Positions 32,420 through 41,378 of a DNA stretch of 52,618 nucleotides are shown piece by piece. Position 1 is the first letter of the stretch, and each line of letters starts with the position of its first letter. A program made the translations under genes and the position numbers. A model generated the notes under the pieces. It was given only the letters and a program-made list of their open reading frames with translations. It had not been told where the DNA came from and did not search any database. Source of the stretch: Gammaproteobacteria bacterium (GTDB lineage Bacteria > Pseudomonadota > Gammaproteobacteria > S144-34); contig JALSJE010000103.1 of assembly GCA_026989495.1 (NCBI GenBank), positions 1-52,618 of the forward strand. Reading direction: 5' to 3'.

Positions 32420-33250
32420 TCACACGCCCTTGAGCTGCGAGGTGTATTCGGGGACCGCAAGGGGCGCCACCAGGCCCGCCTCACCCAGAGCCTTGAGCTG
32501 GCCATCCGCCGCACCGAGCGCCGTGTTCACCTCGCCGATCCATGCGTTGAGCTCGGTCTTCTTGGCGAGCTCCTGAATCGATGGGTCCACGTTGGGGTCC
32601 GCTGCCGAGCCGATGACCGTGCCGCCGACGATGGTGACGCTCGCCGCATTCACGGTCACCTCGCCCGAGTCCTTCACCTCCACGTAGCCGTCGCCCCCCG
32701 AGTTGCACAGGATGATCTGCCCGTCCGGACCGAGCGTGATGCTCTGCCCCGACTCGTGCAGCATGATGATGCTGGCGTCCGAGGCCTCGCTGTTGATGGT
32801 CAGCACCGAGGCCTTGTCGGGCGAGCCGTCGGGGTTCTTCCGCAGCGCGTAGAGCGTCGCTACCGTCCCGTTCTTCGACGCGTTCCACGCGAGCTCGACG
32901 AACCCGCCGCCGTAGTGGGCGATCCCCATGGCGCCGTCGCTGGGATTGACGCTGGCGTTGCAGCGCAGGTCCCTGCCCGCCAGCGGGATCACCTCGTCGC
33001 CGTACCGCACGGCGACCACCTCGGCCGCACCCTCGGGATTGAGCCCGTCGGCGTCCTCGGCCGAGGTCGGCGGCATGGGGCGGACGTAGAACCCGATCTG
33101 GCCGTAGAGGGGCTCTTCGGTCGAGCCCTCTTCGGTACCGTCCTCGCCCTCGATCAGAGACAGGTTGGCCAGGATGGAGTTGCTTGCCCCCTTCAGGACG
33201 GTCGCGGCGATGCGCCCGAAGGCGATGGCGTATTCGGTCAGTGGTTTCAT
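32420..33250 (-). CDS. Baseplate spike (Mu gp45-like)
   Basis: The 276-residue protein has an N-terminal OB-like part with YGQIGFYVRPMPP and AVRYGDEVIPLAG. A C-terminal half rich in short beta strands follows: ASVLTINSEASDASIIMLHE, SITLGPDGQIILCN, GDGYVEVKDSGEVTVNAAS. This is the regular strand pattern of a trimeric beta-helix spike. It ends with a helical peptide. It would sit below the hub and pierce the outer membrane. Order (hub, spike, wedge) matches Mu. Confidence 0.83.
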   Translation of the reverse strand: MKPLTEYAIAFGRIAATVLKGASNSILANLSLIEGEDGTEEGSTEEPLYGQIGFYVRPMPPTSAEDADGLNPEGAAEVVAVRYGDEVIPLAGRDLRCNASVNPSDGAMGIAHYGGGFVELAWNASKNGTVATLYALRKNPDGSPDKASVLTINSEASDASIIMLHESGQSITLGPDGQIILCNSGGDGYVEVKDSGEVTVNAASVTIVGGTVIGSAADPNVDPSIQELAKKTELNAWIGEVNTALGAADGQLKALGEAGLVAPLAVPEYTSQLKGV

Positions 33251-33257
33251 GTCGTCC

Positions 33258-34391
33258 TCACACCACCCAAATCCCCGGGGCCACGGCTGCGATCGACGTC
33301 GTCGCCGCCCCCGTCGTCGACAGCGCCAGCGAGACGCGGACGATCAGAAACCGCCCCTTGCCCTCGGGCCCGAGCGCGTCGACGTCGACGTCAACGGTGG
33401 TGTCGTTGGCCCATGGGATCTGGATGCTCCCGTCCCAGTAGCTCCAGCCGTCCACCGTAAATTCGAAGCCGTTCTTGCGCCGTTGTCGGGCGCTTAGCTC
33501 GCGCAGGGCGATGGCGTCGGCGTGGCTCTGCTGCTTGGCCTGGCTGCCGCTGACGAGGACCTGGCGATTGAAGTGCCCCGTGGCCGTGGCCACCGCCTCC
33601 ACCTCATCGTCGGTCGCCAGCCCACGGATCCGTTTGCGGGCCGACTGCTGGCCGCGGTCCTGCCCGGTGACGGTCACGGTGCGCGCTACGTCGGTCCAGT
33701 CCCGGACCCGCCGAAAGGTCAGCACGTTGTTGCCCTTAGCACGGCCAACACGCTTGGACTGCAGGCGGTAGAGCGGCGTCTGGGTGTCGTCGGGGACCCC
33801 CACCACGATTCGGCCGTCAGGGGCGTCCCAGTGCGTGGCGTGGAACCGGGCGAGGTGGCGCTCGACGGCGTCGTGAATCGACTCGCCCGGCTGGACCTTG
33901 GCCTGCTGCGGATTGAGCTTCTCGAGGTCGGTGACAGGCCCACCGCCAGCGCCAGCCCCGGTCATGAGGTCACGAGCCGCGAAGGTCCCGAAGACGAAGT
34001 CTGCCTCGGTGAAACCGAGAGGCGCGTAGCAGGCGAGCACGAATTCCTTGATAGTCGTGCCCTCGACGCGGACCGTCTCGTCGGCCGTCCGGTACCGGGC
34101 GTCGGCGAGCTTGGTCCGGATCGTGAGCGTCAGCCCCACCCCGCTTTGCGTGGACGCGGGCACCTCGTTGACCTCGGCCCGGCCCGCGAGTCGGGGCTTG
34201 CCGTTCAGCGTGACCCGCCAGCTCACGCCCGGTTTGACGAGCCGCTCGAGCTCGGGCCACGCGCCATCGTCGCCGACTTCGATCGTCGCCTCGGTCAGCC
34301 CGACGATGTCGTTGACGACCTCGAGTCGGCTGAACCGGTCGAAGACGCCCTCGTCCGTCTCGACCAAGATCCGGTCGGGCTTGCGGCTCAT
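33258..34391 (-). CDS. Baseplate hub protein (Mu gp44/P-like)
   Basis: This 377-residue protein resembles Mu gp44. The N-terminal domain (1-90) has EVVNDIVGLTEATIEVGDD and ends with VGLTLTIRTKLAD. The middle contains VQPGESIHDAVERHLARF, a hub-conserved peptide. The C-terminal beta domain includes RDWTDVARTVTVTGQDRGQQ. Such hubs form the central trimer below the tail tube. Next to the gp43 and gp45 homologues, as expected. Confidence 0.83.
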   Translation of the reverse strand: MSRKPDRILVETDEGVFDRFSRLEVVNDIVGLTEATIEVGDDGAWPELERLVKPGVSWRVTLNGKPRLAGRAEVNEVPASTQSGVGLTLTIRTKLADARYRTADETVRVEGTTIKEFVLACYAPLGFTEADFVFGTFAARDLMTGAGAGGGPVTDLEKLNPQQAKVQPGESIHDAVERHLARFHATHWDAPDGRIVVGVPDDTQTPLYRLQSKRVGRAKGNNVLTFRRVRDWTDVARTVTVTGQDRGQQSARKRIRGLATDDEVEAVATATGHFNRQVLVSGSQAKQQSHADAIALRELSARQRRKNGFEFTVDGWSYWDGSIQIPWANDTTVDVDVDALGPEGKGRFLIVRVSLALSTTGAATTSIAAVAPGIWVV

Positions 34392-34413
34392 GCCTTGTTT
34401 GCGCCCCCGCCGC

Positions 34414-35337
34414 TCACGCGAAGACCCTCACCGGCGTGTCGCGCTCGATGCGCAGCAGATCCGGCAGCTGGCTGTTGAGCGGGATCAGGTCTGTCACGTC
34501 CTGGCCCACCACCGTAGCCACGTCGAAGATCGACATGGCCGTGGTGAACGTCCGGTTGACGATCCGACCGAGGTGCTCGTGGGGTTCGGCCGGGGCGCGA
34601 GCGGCGACGTCTCGCAACCGGTTGAGCTGGCGATGGGTGCGGCTCGAATCGGGCTCGCCGAACAGGTCCCCCTGCGCAGCCATCGTGTCACCAATGCGGT
34701 CGACCGAGGCGACCAGGTTGCCGCTCTTGGCCTCGATGTCCGCCACGAACTGCGACGGGGCGTTGGCGAGATGCTCGAGATCGGCCGCGAGCTCGGTGAG
34801 CGAGCTCAAGTTGTCGTTCTCGAGCCCCAGCCCCTGGCCCGCGTCGAGGGCGTCCTGGGCGAACTTGGCAGCGACCGCCGAAGCGCTCGGCGCCTGCGCA
34901 GCAGCCACCTCCGCGTCGTCCTCGTTGTCCTCCATCCACGTGATGACGAGGCCAGCCATGTCGACCTTCGTGGCATCCTCCATCCGCCGCCACGTGTGGG
35001 CCCGACACCGGCGCGGCCCCTTCGTGGGAACGGTCAGGGTGCCCGTCTCGTGGACCAAACAGGACTCGATGAGCGCGATCGCGAGGTCCGGATACTGCGC
35101 CAGCCCGTCAACACCTTCCTCGTGGTTCGGGGAGTTGAATACCGAGATCGTGAACGTGTAGGTCGTGGCGCTCGCGCCCGTGTCGTCGACGCGGGCCCCG
35201 TCCCGATAGAGCCGCTCGTGCGGGGCGAGCCGGTTGCCGCCATTCTCCTCGAGGAGCTCAAACGGGAACGTCAGGGCGGGCTTGCCCTTCACCTCCCACT
35301 TGGCGACGGGGTACCGGTCGAAAATGCCTTCGGCCAT
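34414..35337 (-). CDS. Mu gp43-like (DNA circularisation N-terminal) tail protein
   Basis: The 307-residue protein has an N-terminal region (1-95) similar to the DNA-circularisation protein N-terminal domain of Mu gp43 (FDRYPVAKWEVKGKPALTFP, then RDGARVDDTGASATTYTFTI). The helical C-terminal part includes GLENDNLSSLTELAADLEHL. In Mu-like tails it is a baseplate component despite the name. It follows the tape measure by 19 bp. Confidence 0.78.
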   Translation of the reverse strand: MAEGIFDRYPVAKWEVKGKPALTFPFELLEENGGNRLAPHERLYRDGARVDDTGASATTYTFTISVFNSPNHEEGVDGLAQYPDLAIALIESCLVHETGTLTVPTKGPRRCRAHTWRRMEDATKVDMAGLVITWMEDNEDDAEVAAAQAPSASAVAAKFAQDALDAGQGLGLENDNLSSLTELAADLEHLANAPSQFVADIEAKSGNLVASVDRIGDTMAAQGDLFGEPDSSRTHRQLNRLRDVAARAPAEPHEHLGRIVNRTFTTAMSIFDVATVVGQDVTDLIPLNSQLPDLLRIERDTPVRVFA

Positions 35338-35356
35338 GGCCTACGGTGACACGTCG

Positions 35357-37393
35357 TCAGGTGGCCGAGCCGGGACGGGGCGCTGCGCCCGGCGTCGGTG
35401 ACGGTGCGCTTCGGATCTCGTCGGCGTTCAGCACCCGCACCCGAAGCTCTTGCCGTGCAATCCCCGCCGCCGTCTCGCGCGCGAGCTGGCTGGCCTGCTG
35501 CGCCTGCCTCGACGGGTCGATCTCCACCTTCACCTCGGGGAGGGTGACGTTGGGCTTGCCGCCCCGCTGCTGCTGTTCGACCTGGCGCCCGATCGAGGCG
35601 ACGAGATCCGCGAGCCCCGTCTGCGCGTCCTGGTTGGCGATCTGCGTGCGCTCGGTGGTGATCTGCCCGTCGGCGCCATGCACATCGCGCAGCGCGTACC
35701 GTTCGGGCGCGGTGTCCCCGAAGCCGAGCCCCAGAAACCCACCCTCGCCGAAGGTTCCGTAGTCTTCGTCGATCGCGCGGGTGCCGCTGCGAACCGCGTT
35801 GGCCGTCAGCTCTTCGCGCGCGCGCTCGCGCTCTTGAGCCCCCATTCGGGCCGCCTCGACCGGGTTGTAGGTCCCGGCCTCGTCCTTCAGCTTGCCGAGC
35901 TGCTCGAACACGGATCCGATGGACGCTCCCGCCAGCGCGATCGCCGGCGCCGCCGCGAAGCCCCTGGCGATGAGCCCGCCCGTCGACGCCGCCTGCGCCG
36001 CCATCTGGGCCGCCGCAGCCTTACCAATCGCCGCCCCGCCCCCGCCCGCGCCACCGCCAGCGAGCATGCCCCCGATGGCCCCACGCCCGAAGACAGCCGA
36101 CGCCCCGAGCGCCCCCGCGGTCATGGGACTGTCGGTGATGAAACCCAGCAGCTTGGCCATGGCGTCCGCCACCGGTGGCAGCACCTCCGCCAGCTTCGTC
36201 AGCGCCCCAATCATCTCGGGCGTCGTGAACGCCTCCTGCAGCTTCACGATCGCGCGGTCGACGCGTCCCTGCGTCGAGTCCAGGTTGCTCGCCGCCTTCT
36301 CTTGAATCTTCGACCACGCCATGGCCTCGCCCGCCGCACCGTTGAGCGCCTTGGCGATCGCGTCGCGGGCCGCGTTGATGTCGCCCCCTGTCGCGTCGAG
36401 CTCGGCGCGGAACGTCTTGGCGAGCGCCATGATGGTCTGCAGGCCCTCGCCGCCAAAGCCAAACTCCCCAAGCTCGGCCGCGTTGCCCTGCGTGGCCATG
36501 ACGATGTCGGCCAGGATGTCCGACGGCGAGCGCGGACGGCCCTGCGCGTCGACCGTTCCGATCTCGATCGGGACCTTGCCCCCCGACTTCAGGACGCCCT
36601 TGTCGGTGCGCTCGAGGATCTGATCGAAGATCTGCGGGATGGCCGTCATGGCCTGCTCGAATCGACCGCTCTCCTGCTTGGCGAGGTTGAGGATCCCGAG
36701 CATTTGCTGAAGCCCCTCGGTCCCCGTGGCCCCCATGGCCTTGGCCTTACCGCCAACCTCGGCAAAGTCGTCGGCGAGGTCCTCGATCGACGCGCCGCCG
36801 GCGTGGGCGGCCGACACCACCATGGCCATGGCCTCGGGGAGCTCCTGCGCGCTCAGGCCGAACTTCTGGTTGAGGGTGCCGGCGATCTTACTCAGCGCCG
36901 TGACGTCGTCGCCGGTCGCTCGGGCGGTGGTGCCGATGGTGCTCAGCGCTGCGTTCATGAACTCGGCGTCACCGGTGCCGCTGAATAGCTCGTCCATGGC
37001 GCGCCCAAGTTCCTCGGCCTGAATGCCCGTCTGACGGGCGACCGTCTTGGCGCGGGCCTGCACCTCGAGCCAGTCGTGAGCGCGCCCTGTGCCCGCCTCC
37101 AGCGCGAACGACAGGTTGCGGAACTGGGTCTCTGCGTCGATGGCCCCCTTGGCGAGCTCGGCGAGGCCCAGCCCACCCGCGATCCCCCCCACGAGCCCCG
37201 TCACGTTCTTGAGCTGGCTACCCATGGCCCGCAGGGCGTCCATGCCCCCGTCGACGCCACGAGACATCGACGAGCGCAGCTTGGCCCCCATGTCCCGGGC
37301 GCCCTGCCCCACGGTCTGCGCCGTGCGCTGAAAGGTCCGAACGAACCCCCGGTCCTTGAGCGTCAGTCGGACTGCTGCGGTCGTCTCAGCCAT
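35357..37393 (-). CDS. Tape measure protein
   Basis: This is a 678-residue protein of largely helical make-up. The N-terminal region (30-60) has the Gly-rich segment GLVGGIAGGLGLAELAKGAI. The conserved tape-measure core covers residues about 95-330 (TGIQAEELGRAMDELFSGTG). A hydrophobic stretch with many Ala/Gly follows (about 440-490, GGMLAGGGAGGGGAAIGKAA). Its length would set a tail of roughly 100 nm by the usual 1.5 A per residue relation. The ATG overlaps the end of the frameshifted chaperone product, the standard arrangement for tape measures. Confidence 0.92.
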   Translation of the reverse strand: MAETTAAVRLTLKDRGFVRTFQRTAQTVGQGARDMGAKLRSSMSRGVDGGMDALRAMGSQLKNVTGLVGGIAGGLGLAELAKGAIDAETQFRNLSFALEAGTGRAHDWLEVQARAKTVARQTGIQAEELGRAMDELFSGTGDAEFMNAALSTIGTTARATGDDVTALSKIAGTLNQKFGLSAQELPEAMAMVVSAAHAGGASIEDLADDFAEVGGKAKAMGATGTEGLQQMLGILNLAKQESGRFEQAMTAIPQIFDQILERTDKGVLKSGGKVPIEIGTVDAQGRPRSPSDILADIVMATQGNAAELGEFGFGGEGLQTIMALAKTFRAELDATGGDINAARDAIAKALNGAAGEAMAWSKIQEKAASNLDSTQGRVDRAIVKLQEAFTTPEMIGALTKLAEVLPPVADAMAKLLGFITDSPMTAGALGASAVFGRGAIGGMLAGGGAGGGGAAIGKAAAAQMAAQAASTGGLIARGFAAAPAIALAGASIGSVFEQLGKLKDEAGTYNPVEAARMGAQERERAREELTANAVRSGTRAIDEDYGTFGEGGFLGLGFGDTAPERYALRDVHGADGQITTERTQIANQDAQTGLADLVASIGRQVEQQQRGGKPNVTLPEVKVEIDPSRQAQQASQLARETAAGIARQELRVRVLNADEIRSAPSPTPGAAPRPGSAT

Positions 37394-38146
37394 GGCGTTC
37401 CTCCACGTGCTCCTCGACGCGCTGTCGCAGGCTCGGAGCGAACATCCGCGCCCAGAGCTCCGGCGGCATCAGTCCTCCGTCGAGGTCGCGGGCGATGGCG
37501 ATGAGGACTTGGGCGTCGGTGAGCTGCTGAGCCGGGACGCCATGGAAACAATGAAGCTCTCGCGCGCGCGCCCATCGATAGCGAGTAAAGGGCCAGTGTG
37601 GCCCTTTCCGGCGATGGCCGCGGCGATCTCGACCAGCTGGTCCTCGTTGAGATCACCAATACGGGGGTCCTCCTGCATGGCCCACCAGTCGAGCCGCTCG
37701 AGCAGGTCGTACAGCGCCCCCTGCGGGTGGTGCGCATCGAGGATCTCCGGCAGCGCGTAGCGTCGGTACGGCTCGTCCGTTTCGAAGACGCAGTGACTGA
37801 GCAGGCACACGTTGTCGATGTGCTGCCAGTAGACCTCGCCCGCTCGCGCCCGGATGGCGTCGATCGTGACCGCCTCGCCCTTGCTCAAGCTGAGCAGCTC
37901 GGCGCCCCATCGCAGCGCGTCGCGCCGGGCCCGAACCTTCTCGGTTGTCGAGGGGATCCGCACCAGCACGTCGACCGCTTCCTCCTGCCCGGTCTTGACG
38001 ACGCGGCGCTTGATCTGCTCGGGGTAGAGGTGCCGGCCGCCGTGCTCGAGGATCTCGATCTCGGACAGGTCCTTGCCTTCGAACCACCGCGCCGTCGTCG
38101 ACGACGGCGCCCAGGTTGGCGTCTGCTCACCCAGCGCGGTTTCCAT
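37386..38146 (-). CDS. Tail assembly chaperone, -1 frameshift product (GT-type)
   Basis: Translation that slips one base back near 37586-37592 leaves the upstream chaperone frame and continues in the -1 frame as TRYRWARARELHCFHGVPAQ, then QLTDAQVLIAIARDLDGG, ending ARMFAPSLRQRVEEHVEERHG inside the tape measure start. This frame looks fully protein-like, whereas the 0-frame tail is low-complexity Ser/Pro. The product is 253 residues. Tail chaperones of many phages are made as short (G) and extended (GT) forms by just such a frameshift before the tape measure gene. Confidence 0.78.
37469..38146 (-). CDS. Tail assembly chaperone, 0-frame form (Mu gp41-like)
   Basis: The 225-residue 0-frame protein holds the chaperone core (1-185), with RRVVKTGQEEAVDVLVRIP, then LSHCVFETDEPYRRYALPEI, and LYDLLERLDWWAMQEDPRIG. 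The final 40 residues after the slip site are rich in Ser and Pro (SSSPTPKSSSPSPATSTED), which suggests they matter little. It lies between the tail tube and tape measure genes. Chaperones of this class bind the tape measure before tube polymerisation. Confidence 0.8.
   Translation of the reverse strand: METALGEQTPTWAPSSTTARWFEGKDLSEIEILEHGGRHLYPEQIKRRVVKTGQEEAVDVLVRIPSTTEKVRARRDALRWGAELLSLSKGEAVTIDAIRARAGEVYWQHIDNVCLLSHCVFETDEPYRRYALPEILDAHHPQGALYDLLERLDWWAMQEDPRIGDLNEDQLVEIAAAIAGKGHTGPLLAIDGRARESFIVSMASRLSSSPTPKSSSPSPATSTED
37586..37607 (-). other. Candidate -1 frameshift site with 9-bp hairpin
   Basis: On the minus strand, the heptamer CCCTTTA (37592-37586) fits X XXY YYZ in the chaperone's 0 frame. 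It forms the 3' end of a perfect 9-bp stem AAAGGGCCA (37607-37599, reading down) / TGGCCCTTT (37595-37587) with a 3-bp loop. A second possible slip sequence, CGGAAAG, lies just upstream of that stem. Either would switch to the conserved -1 frame. Confidence 0.7.
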
Positions 38147-38153
38147 GGCGCGC

Positions 38154-38531
38154 TCAGTCGATGTGGATGCCGATGAGGTTGATCGTCATCTCGATGGCGC
38201 CGCCATCGGGGAATCGGATCGTGACCTGCTGCACCACGCCCTCGACGACGTCGGTGACCTTGGGCGACTTGTACTGGAAGTTGAGCCCCTTGAGCGTCTT
38301 GGCGTAGCTGAACCAGTCCTTCTCGCGATCGTCTTCGTCGATCATGGCGACGAAAGACCCCGTGACGTCCTCGTTGCCCTTCACGACGCCGGCCGGCTTG
38401 CCCTGCTTGCGCAGCGTGAAGATGAGGCTGGCGTTGTTATTGAGGCTCAGCTCGCCCTCGCGCACCTGGTGCAGGTCGCCGCCCATGGCGATCTGTCCAC
38501 GGGGGTAGCGCAGCAATTCCTGAGTGGCCAT
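38154..38531 (-). CDS. Tail tube protein
   Basis: A 125-residue tube subunit in the Mu gp40 position, right after the sheath. The pattern of strands is typical: GQIAMGGDLHQVREGELSL, then GKPAGVVKGNEDVTGSFVA, FSYAKTLKGLNFQYKSPKVT and QVTIRFPDGGAIEMTINL. It would polymerise around the tape measure to form the inner tube. Start at ATG with good spacing from the sheath stop. Confidence 0.8.
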   Translation of the reverse strand: MATQELLRYPRGQIAMGGDLHQVREGELSLNNNASLIFTLRKQGKPAGVVKGNEDVTGSFVAMIDEDDREKDWFSYAKTLKGLNFQYKSPKVTDVVEGVVQQVTIRFPDGGAIEMTINLIGIHID

Positions 38532-38546
38532 GCGGTTGGGTCCTCG

Positions 38547-40085
38547 TCAGTTCCTGAAGTGGCGGACGTCGATGCCGAACTTGGCTAGCGGCGGGACGAT
38601 GCTGAGCGGCAGCACGATGTCGAGCTGGCTCGGATCGGAGGGGTTCACCTGGACGACGAACGTCTCGTTGGCGATGGCCTCCTCCCACTTGTCGCGGCGG
38701 ACCACGCCCCGGCTGATCCAGAATCGGATGCGCTGGCCGATGAAGGCCTGCACGTCGCGCTCCTCGACCACGTCGGGCGGGGGCGGATCGTCGCCCGGCT
38801 CAAGGTTCTTGCTGAGCTTCTTCTGCGGGTACTCTTGTGGCAGCGCGACCCGAAGGTCCTTGGCCACCGCGAAGACGCCCGTGGGGATCGACACGTCCAG
38901 CACCCTCGCGTCGGGGTTGCCGAGTGCGTCCTTGTGGTAGGTCGTGATCGGACGAGCCGGCAGCAGCGTCCCGTCGTCGGCGTAGGTAATGATCGACACG
39001 CCGGTGTTGAGCGCATCTTCGATTTCGGTCTCGTCCGGCTTGTCGAGACTCAGGTCGAAGGCTCCGAACAAGCGCGCACGGTAGGGCATTCCGATCCGGT
39101 TCTTCGCCGGATCGATCGACTCCTCGCGAAGTCGCGCGCCCACTTCGGCCCCGCCGAACTCCGCCGGCAACGACTGCCCAGCGAGACAGAACGACAGCTG
39201 CGACTCCTCGTCGTTGATGTTGCCCGTGCCCGTCTTGACGTCGGTGAGCGTCGCGGTGACCCCGACCACCTGCTGCTGCAGCTTCGCCGCGCCGCCGGTC
39301 TTGCGCAGGTCGATGTCCGTCTTGACGCGCCCGGGGTTGCTCGAGCTGCTACCGTCCTGAGCGTCCGCGTTGCTGCAGCAGTTCAGAATGAGGTCGTACT
39401 CCTTGCCCGTCAGGATCGAGATCGCGTTGGTATAGTCGGGCTCGCCGGTGCCGCCCGCCAGCGTGTTGCCAGCGGGCGCCGCCACCGTGCCACCCGCGCC
39501 CCCGATGAGCTGCACGTACACGCGGCAGTCGTTGCCGATGGGGCCAGGAACACGGAAGGTCGAGATCATGTCCCAATCCGGACCGGCCCCGTTGACGAGG
39601 GCGGTGGCCACGATGGGCATCTCTGCGCCGAGTGCGTTGGCCGCATCCCGCAAGGCCTCGGCCCCCGCCTGGGCGTCGTCGCCAGCAGCCCACACAGCTT
39701 CGACGCGACGGCCCGAGATGTAGGCGCGGATCGTTCGGCTCTCCGTGGGGGAACCCGAGAAGGTGATGACGCCTGTGGCCGCAACAGCCGAGACGTTCAC
39801 CGCCGGGGCGACGAGGTCCACCTGAGCGAGCGGGTACTCTTCGAAGAGCCGCTTGGTTGCGAGGTACCCGGGCGTGCCGAGCCCACAGAGCCCCTTGACG
39901 TCTTCGGCGCTGACGTTCTCGGCCAGCTCGGTGTCGGCGGTGATGGTGCCGACGCTCGACTTGCTGGCAAGGATGAGCGCCTTGAGCGGCGCGCTACCAG
40001 GCGCTACAGCGCCGGCCTTGAGGTTCACCGAAATGTAGACACTGGGCGTCTTGACGCTCGGGGATACGACGGGGTTGACGCTCAT
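38547..40085 (-). CDS. Contractile tail sheath protein
   Basis: The 512-residue protein is the sheath subunit (Mu L-like). N-terminal VKTPSVYISVNLKAGAVAPG gives the linker arm that interlocks sheath rings. The middle domain has LPAEFGGAEVGARLREESID. The C-terminal part has ARVLDVSIPTGVFAVAKDLR and VVEERDVQAFIGQRIRFWIS, ending in a strand-rich piece. It proves a contractile tail (myovirus). The start overlaps the preceding gene by 4 bp (ATGA). Confidence 0.92.
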   Translation of the reverse strand: MSVNPVVSPSVKTPSVYISVNLKAGAVAPGSAPLKALILASKSSVGTITADTELAENVSAEDVKGLCGLGTPGYLATKRLFEEYPLAQVDLVAPAVNVSAVAATGVITFSGSPTESRTIRAYISGRRVEAVWAAGDDAQAGAEALRDAANALGAEMPIVATALVNGAGPDWDMISTFRVPGPIGNDCRVYVQLIGGAGGTVAAPAGNTLAGGTGEPDYTNAISILTGKEYDLILNCCSNADAQDGSSSSNPGRVKTDIDLRKTGGAAKLQQQVVGVTATLTDVKTGTGNINDEESQLSFCLAGQSLPAEFGGAEVGARLREESIDPAKNRIGMPYRARLFGAFDLSLDKPDETEIEDALNTGVSIITYADDGTLLPARPITTYHKDALGNPDARVLDVSIPTGVFAVAKDLRVALPQEYPQKKLSKNLEPGDDPPPPDVVEERDVQAFIGQRIRFWISRGVVRRDKWEEAIANETFVVQVNPSDPSQLDIVLPLSIVPPLAKFGIDVRHFRN

Positions 40086-40393
40086 GCCTCACCTCGCTTG
40101 GACTTCTTGTCGGCCTTGGCCTCTTCGGCTGCCTTGGCCTTCGCCTCATCGGCTTTGGCTTCCTGAGGAACCTTCCTCCCGGCGGTGGCGCGCTTGTCGA
40201 GCCACGCCTTGTGGTCCTTCTCGGCCACCTCTTCGAAGGCGCCCTCGCGGATCTGCCGGTCGTAGCCGCGCTTGAAACGCAGCGTCTCCTCGTGGGTCAG
40301 CGCGATGATGGCGCCCGGCTGGACACGTTGGCTCGGCCAGCCGTAGCGGGTCGGCGAGCCTTTTTCCGTCGCACGGAGGAAGCGGTTGCTCAT
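40082..40393 (-). CDS. Small protein in Mu gp38 position
   Basis: This 103-residue protein has a small globular N-terminus (YGWPSQRVQPGAIIALTHEE, then RFKRGYDRQIREGAFEEV) and a 40-residue Ala/Lys/Glu-rich C-terminal tail predicted to be helical or disordered. It lies between terminator-like and sheath genes, where Mu has gp38 (DUF2635). The similarity in size and the short N-terminal domain fit, but sequence evidence is weak. Confidence 0.62.
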   Translation of the reverse strand: MSNRFLRATEKGSPTRYGWPSQRVQPGAIIALTHEETLRFKRGYDRQIREGAFEEVAEKDHKAWLDKRATAGRKVPQEAKADEAKAKAAEEAKADKKSKRGEA

Positions 40394-40441
40394 CTCGACA
40401 CCGGTCTAGCGCGCGGCGTTCGGACGGCGCGCCTACGTGCG

Positions 40442-41353
40442 TCACGGGTCCTGGTCGTACCGAGCGTCCACGATGAGCGGGTACTCGGGGGTGGTGGCCA
40501 CGTTCACGTCGTAGCGGGAGCGATCCCAGTCCGCGATCACCCCGTGCGCCGTGCCGTCGACCAACCGCGTGTCGATGCGCTTCATGCCGCCGTGCGTCTC
40601 GATGGTGAGCGCGTAGACGTACGAGCTCGGCGTGACGCTGTGCCGAGACGCGCCCACGATGCTCACCCCAGGGTCGGAGAAGTTGCGACCGTCAACGGCG
40701 CCGCGCTCCCCCAGGTAGGCCTCGAGCAGATCGAGCAGGTTTAGCCCCTCGTGACCGCGCTCGACGGTGCCCTGCTTGCGCGTGACGACGAGGTAGAGGA
40801 TCCACCGGTCCGATCGCTGCCACACGTTCCGGCCCATGCGTTCGGCTGCCCCCGTCCCCGCCCAGGTCACCACCACGCCCGGTGTCAGCCCCTGCAGCTT
40901 GGCGGCGAAGATGGCGCCGCCGATCTTGTTGGTCGCGAGCTCCTCGTAGGGAATGAGCCCACGTAGCTTCGCGTCACCGGTGGGCTCCGCGCCCCCGGTC
41001 GTCGCGACGTTCAGGCTTGAGACGATCTCGACACCGGCGAGCTGTGGATCCCACCGGAGGTCGGTTCCCGCCGCGAAGTTGTGCCGCGCGCCGCCGACCA
41101 ACGACGCCACGGGCACCGCGGTGCCCCCCGCCGTGACGGTCGTCTCGGCCGTGGTGAACAGCAGCTTGTCCCGCGCGATGGCCTTGTTGCCGGTGTCGCT
41201 CTCCACGATGGGCGCCGCGAAGCACCCACGAGGCAGGACGACGTCGCTGCCCGTCGCACGCACAAGCGCCGTCCCGGTGGCGCGCTGGCCCGTGAGCGGT
41301 GCCAGGACGCCCATGATCGAGCGCATGACGGTGACGCGAAAACCCAGGCTCAT
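40442..41353 (-). CDS. Tail terminator-like protein (Mu gp37 position)
   Basis: The 303-residue protein appears to have two parts. An N-terminal half (1-145) has LPRGCFAAPIVESDTGNK and VPVASLVGGARHNFAAGTDL. A C-terminal half (150-303) fits a gp37/DUF1834 tail-terminator-like fold, with RWILYLVVTRKQGTVERGHE then LNLLDLLEAYLG. Mu gp37 is about half as long, so this may be a fusion with an extra domain. The place between tail completion and sheath genes supports a role at the head-tail joint. Confidence 0.62.
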   Translation of the reverse strand: MSLGFRVTVMRSIMGVLAPLTGQRATGTALVRATGSDVVLPRGCFAAPIVESDTGNKAIARDKLLFTTAETTVTAGGTAVPVASLVGGARHNFAAGTDLRWDPQLAGVEIVSSLNVATTGGAEPTGDAKLRGLIPYEELATNKIGGAIFAAKLQGLTPGVVVTWAGTGAAERMGRNVWQRSDRWILYLVVTRKQGTVERGHEGLNLLDLLEAYLGERGAVDGRNFSDPGVSIVGASRHSVTPSSYVYALTIETHGGMKRIDTRLVDGTAHGVIADWDRSRYDVNVATTPEYPLIVDARYDQDP

Positions 41354-41378
41354 CGGGCCGACCTTTCAGCGCATGCGC

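Noticed and set aside
37363-37737. Separate minus-strand gene in the third frame near the chaperone
   Set aside because: It has Arg/Pro/Ser shadow composition and no ribosome site. The conserved continuation is in the -1 frame reached from the chaperone itself.
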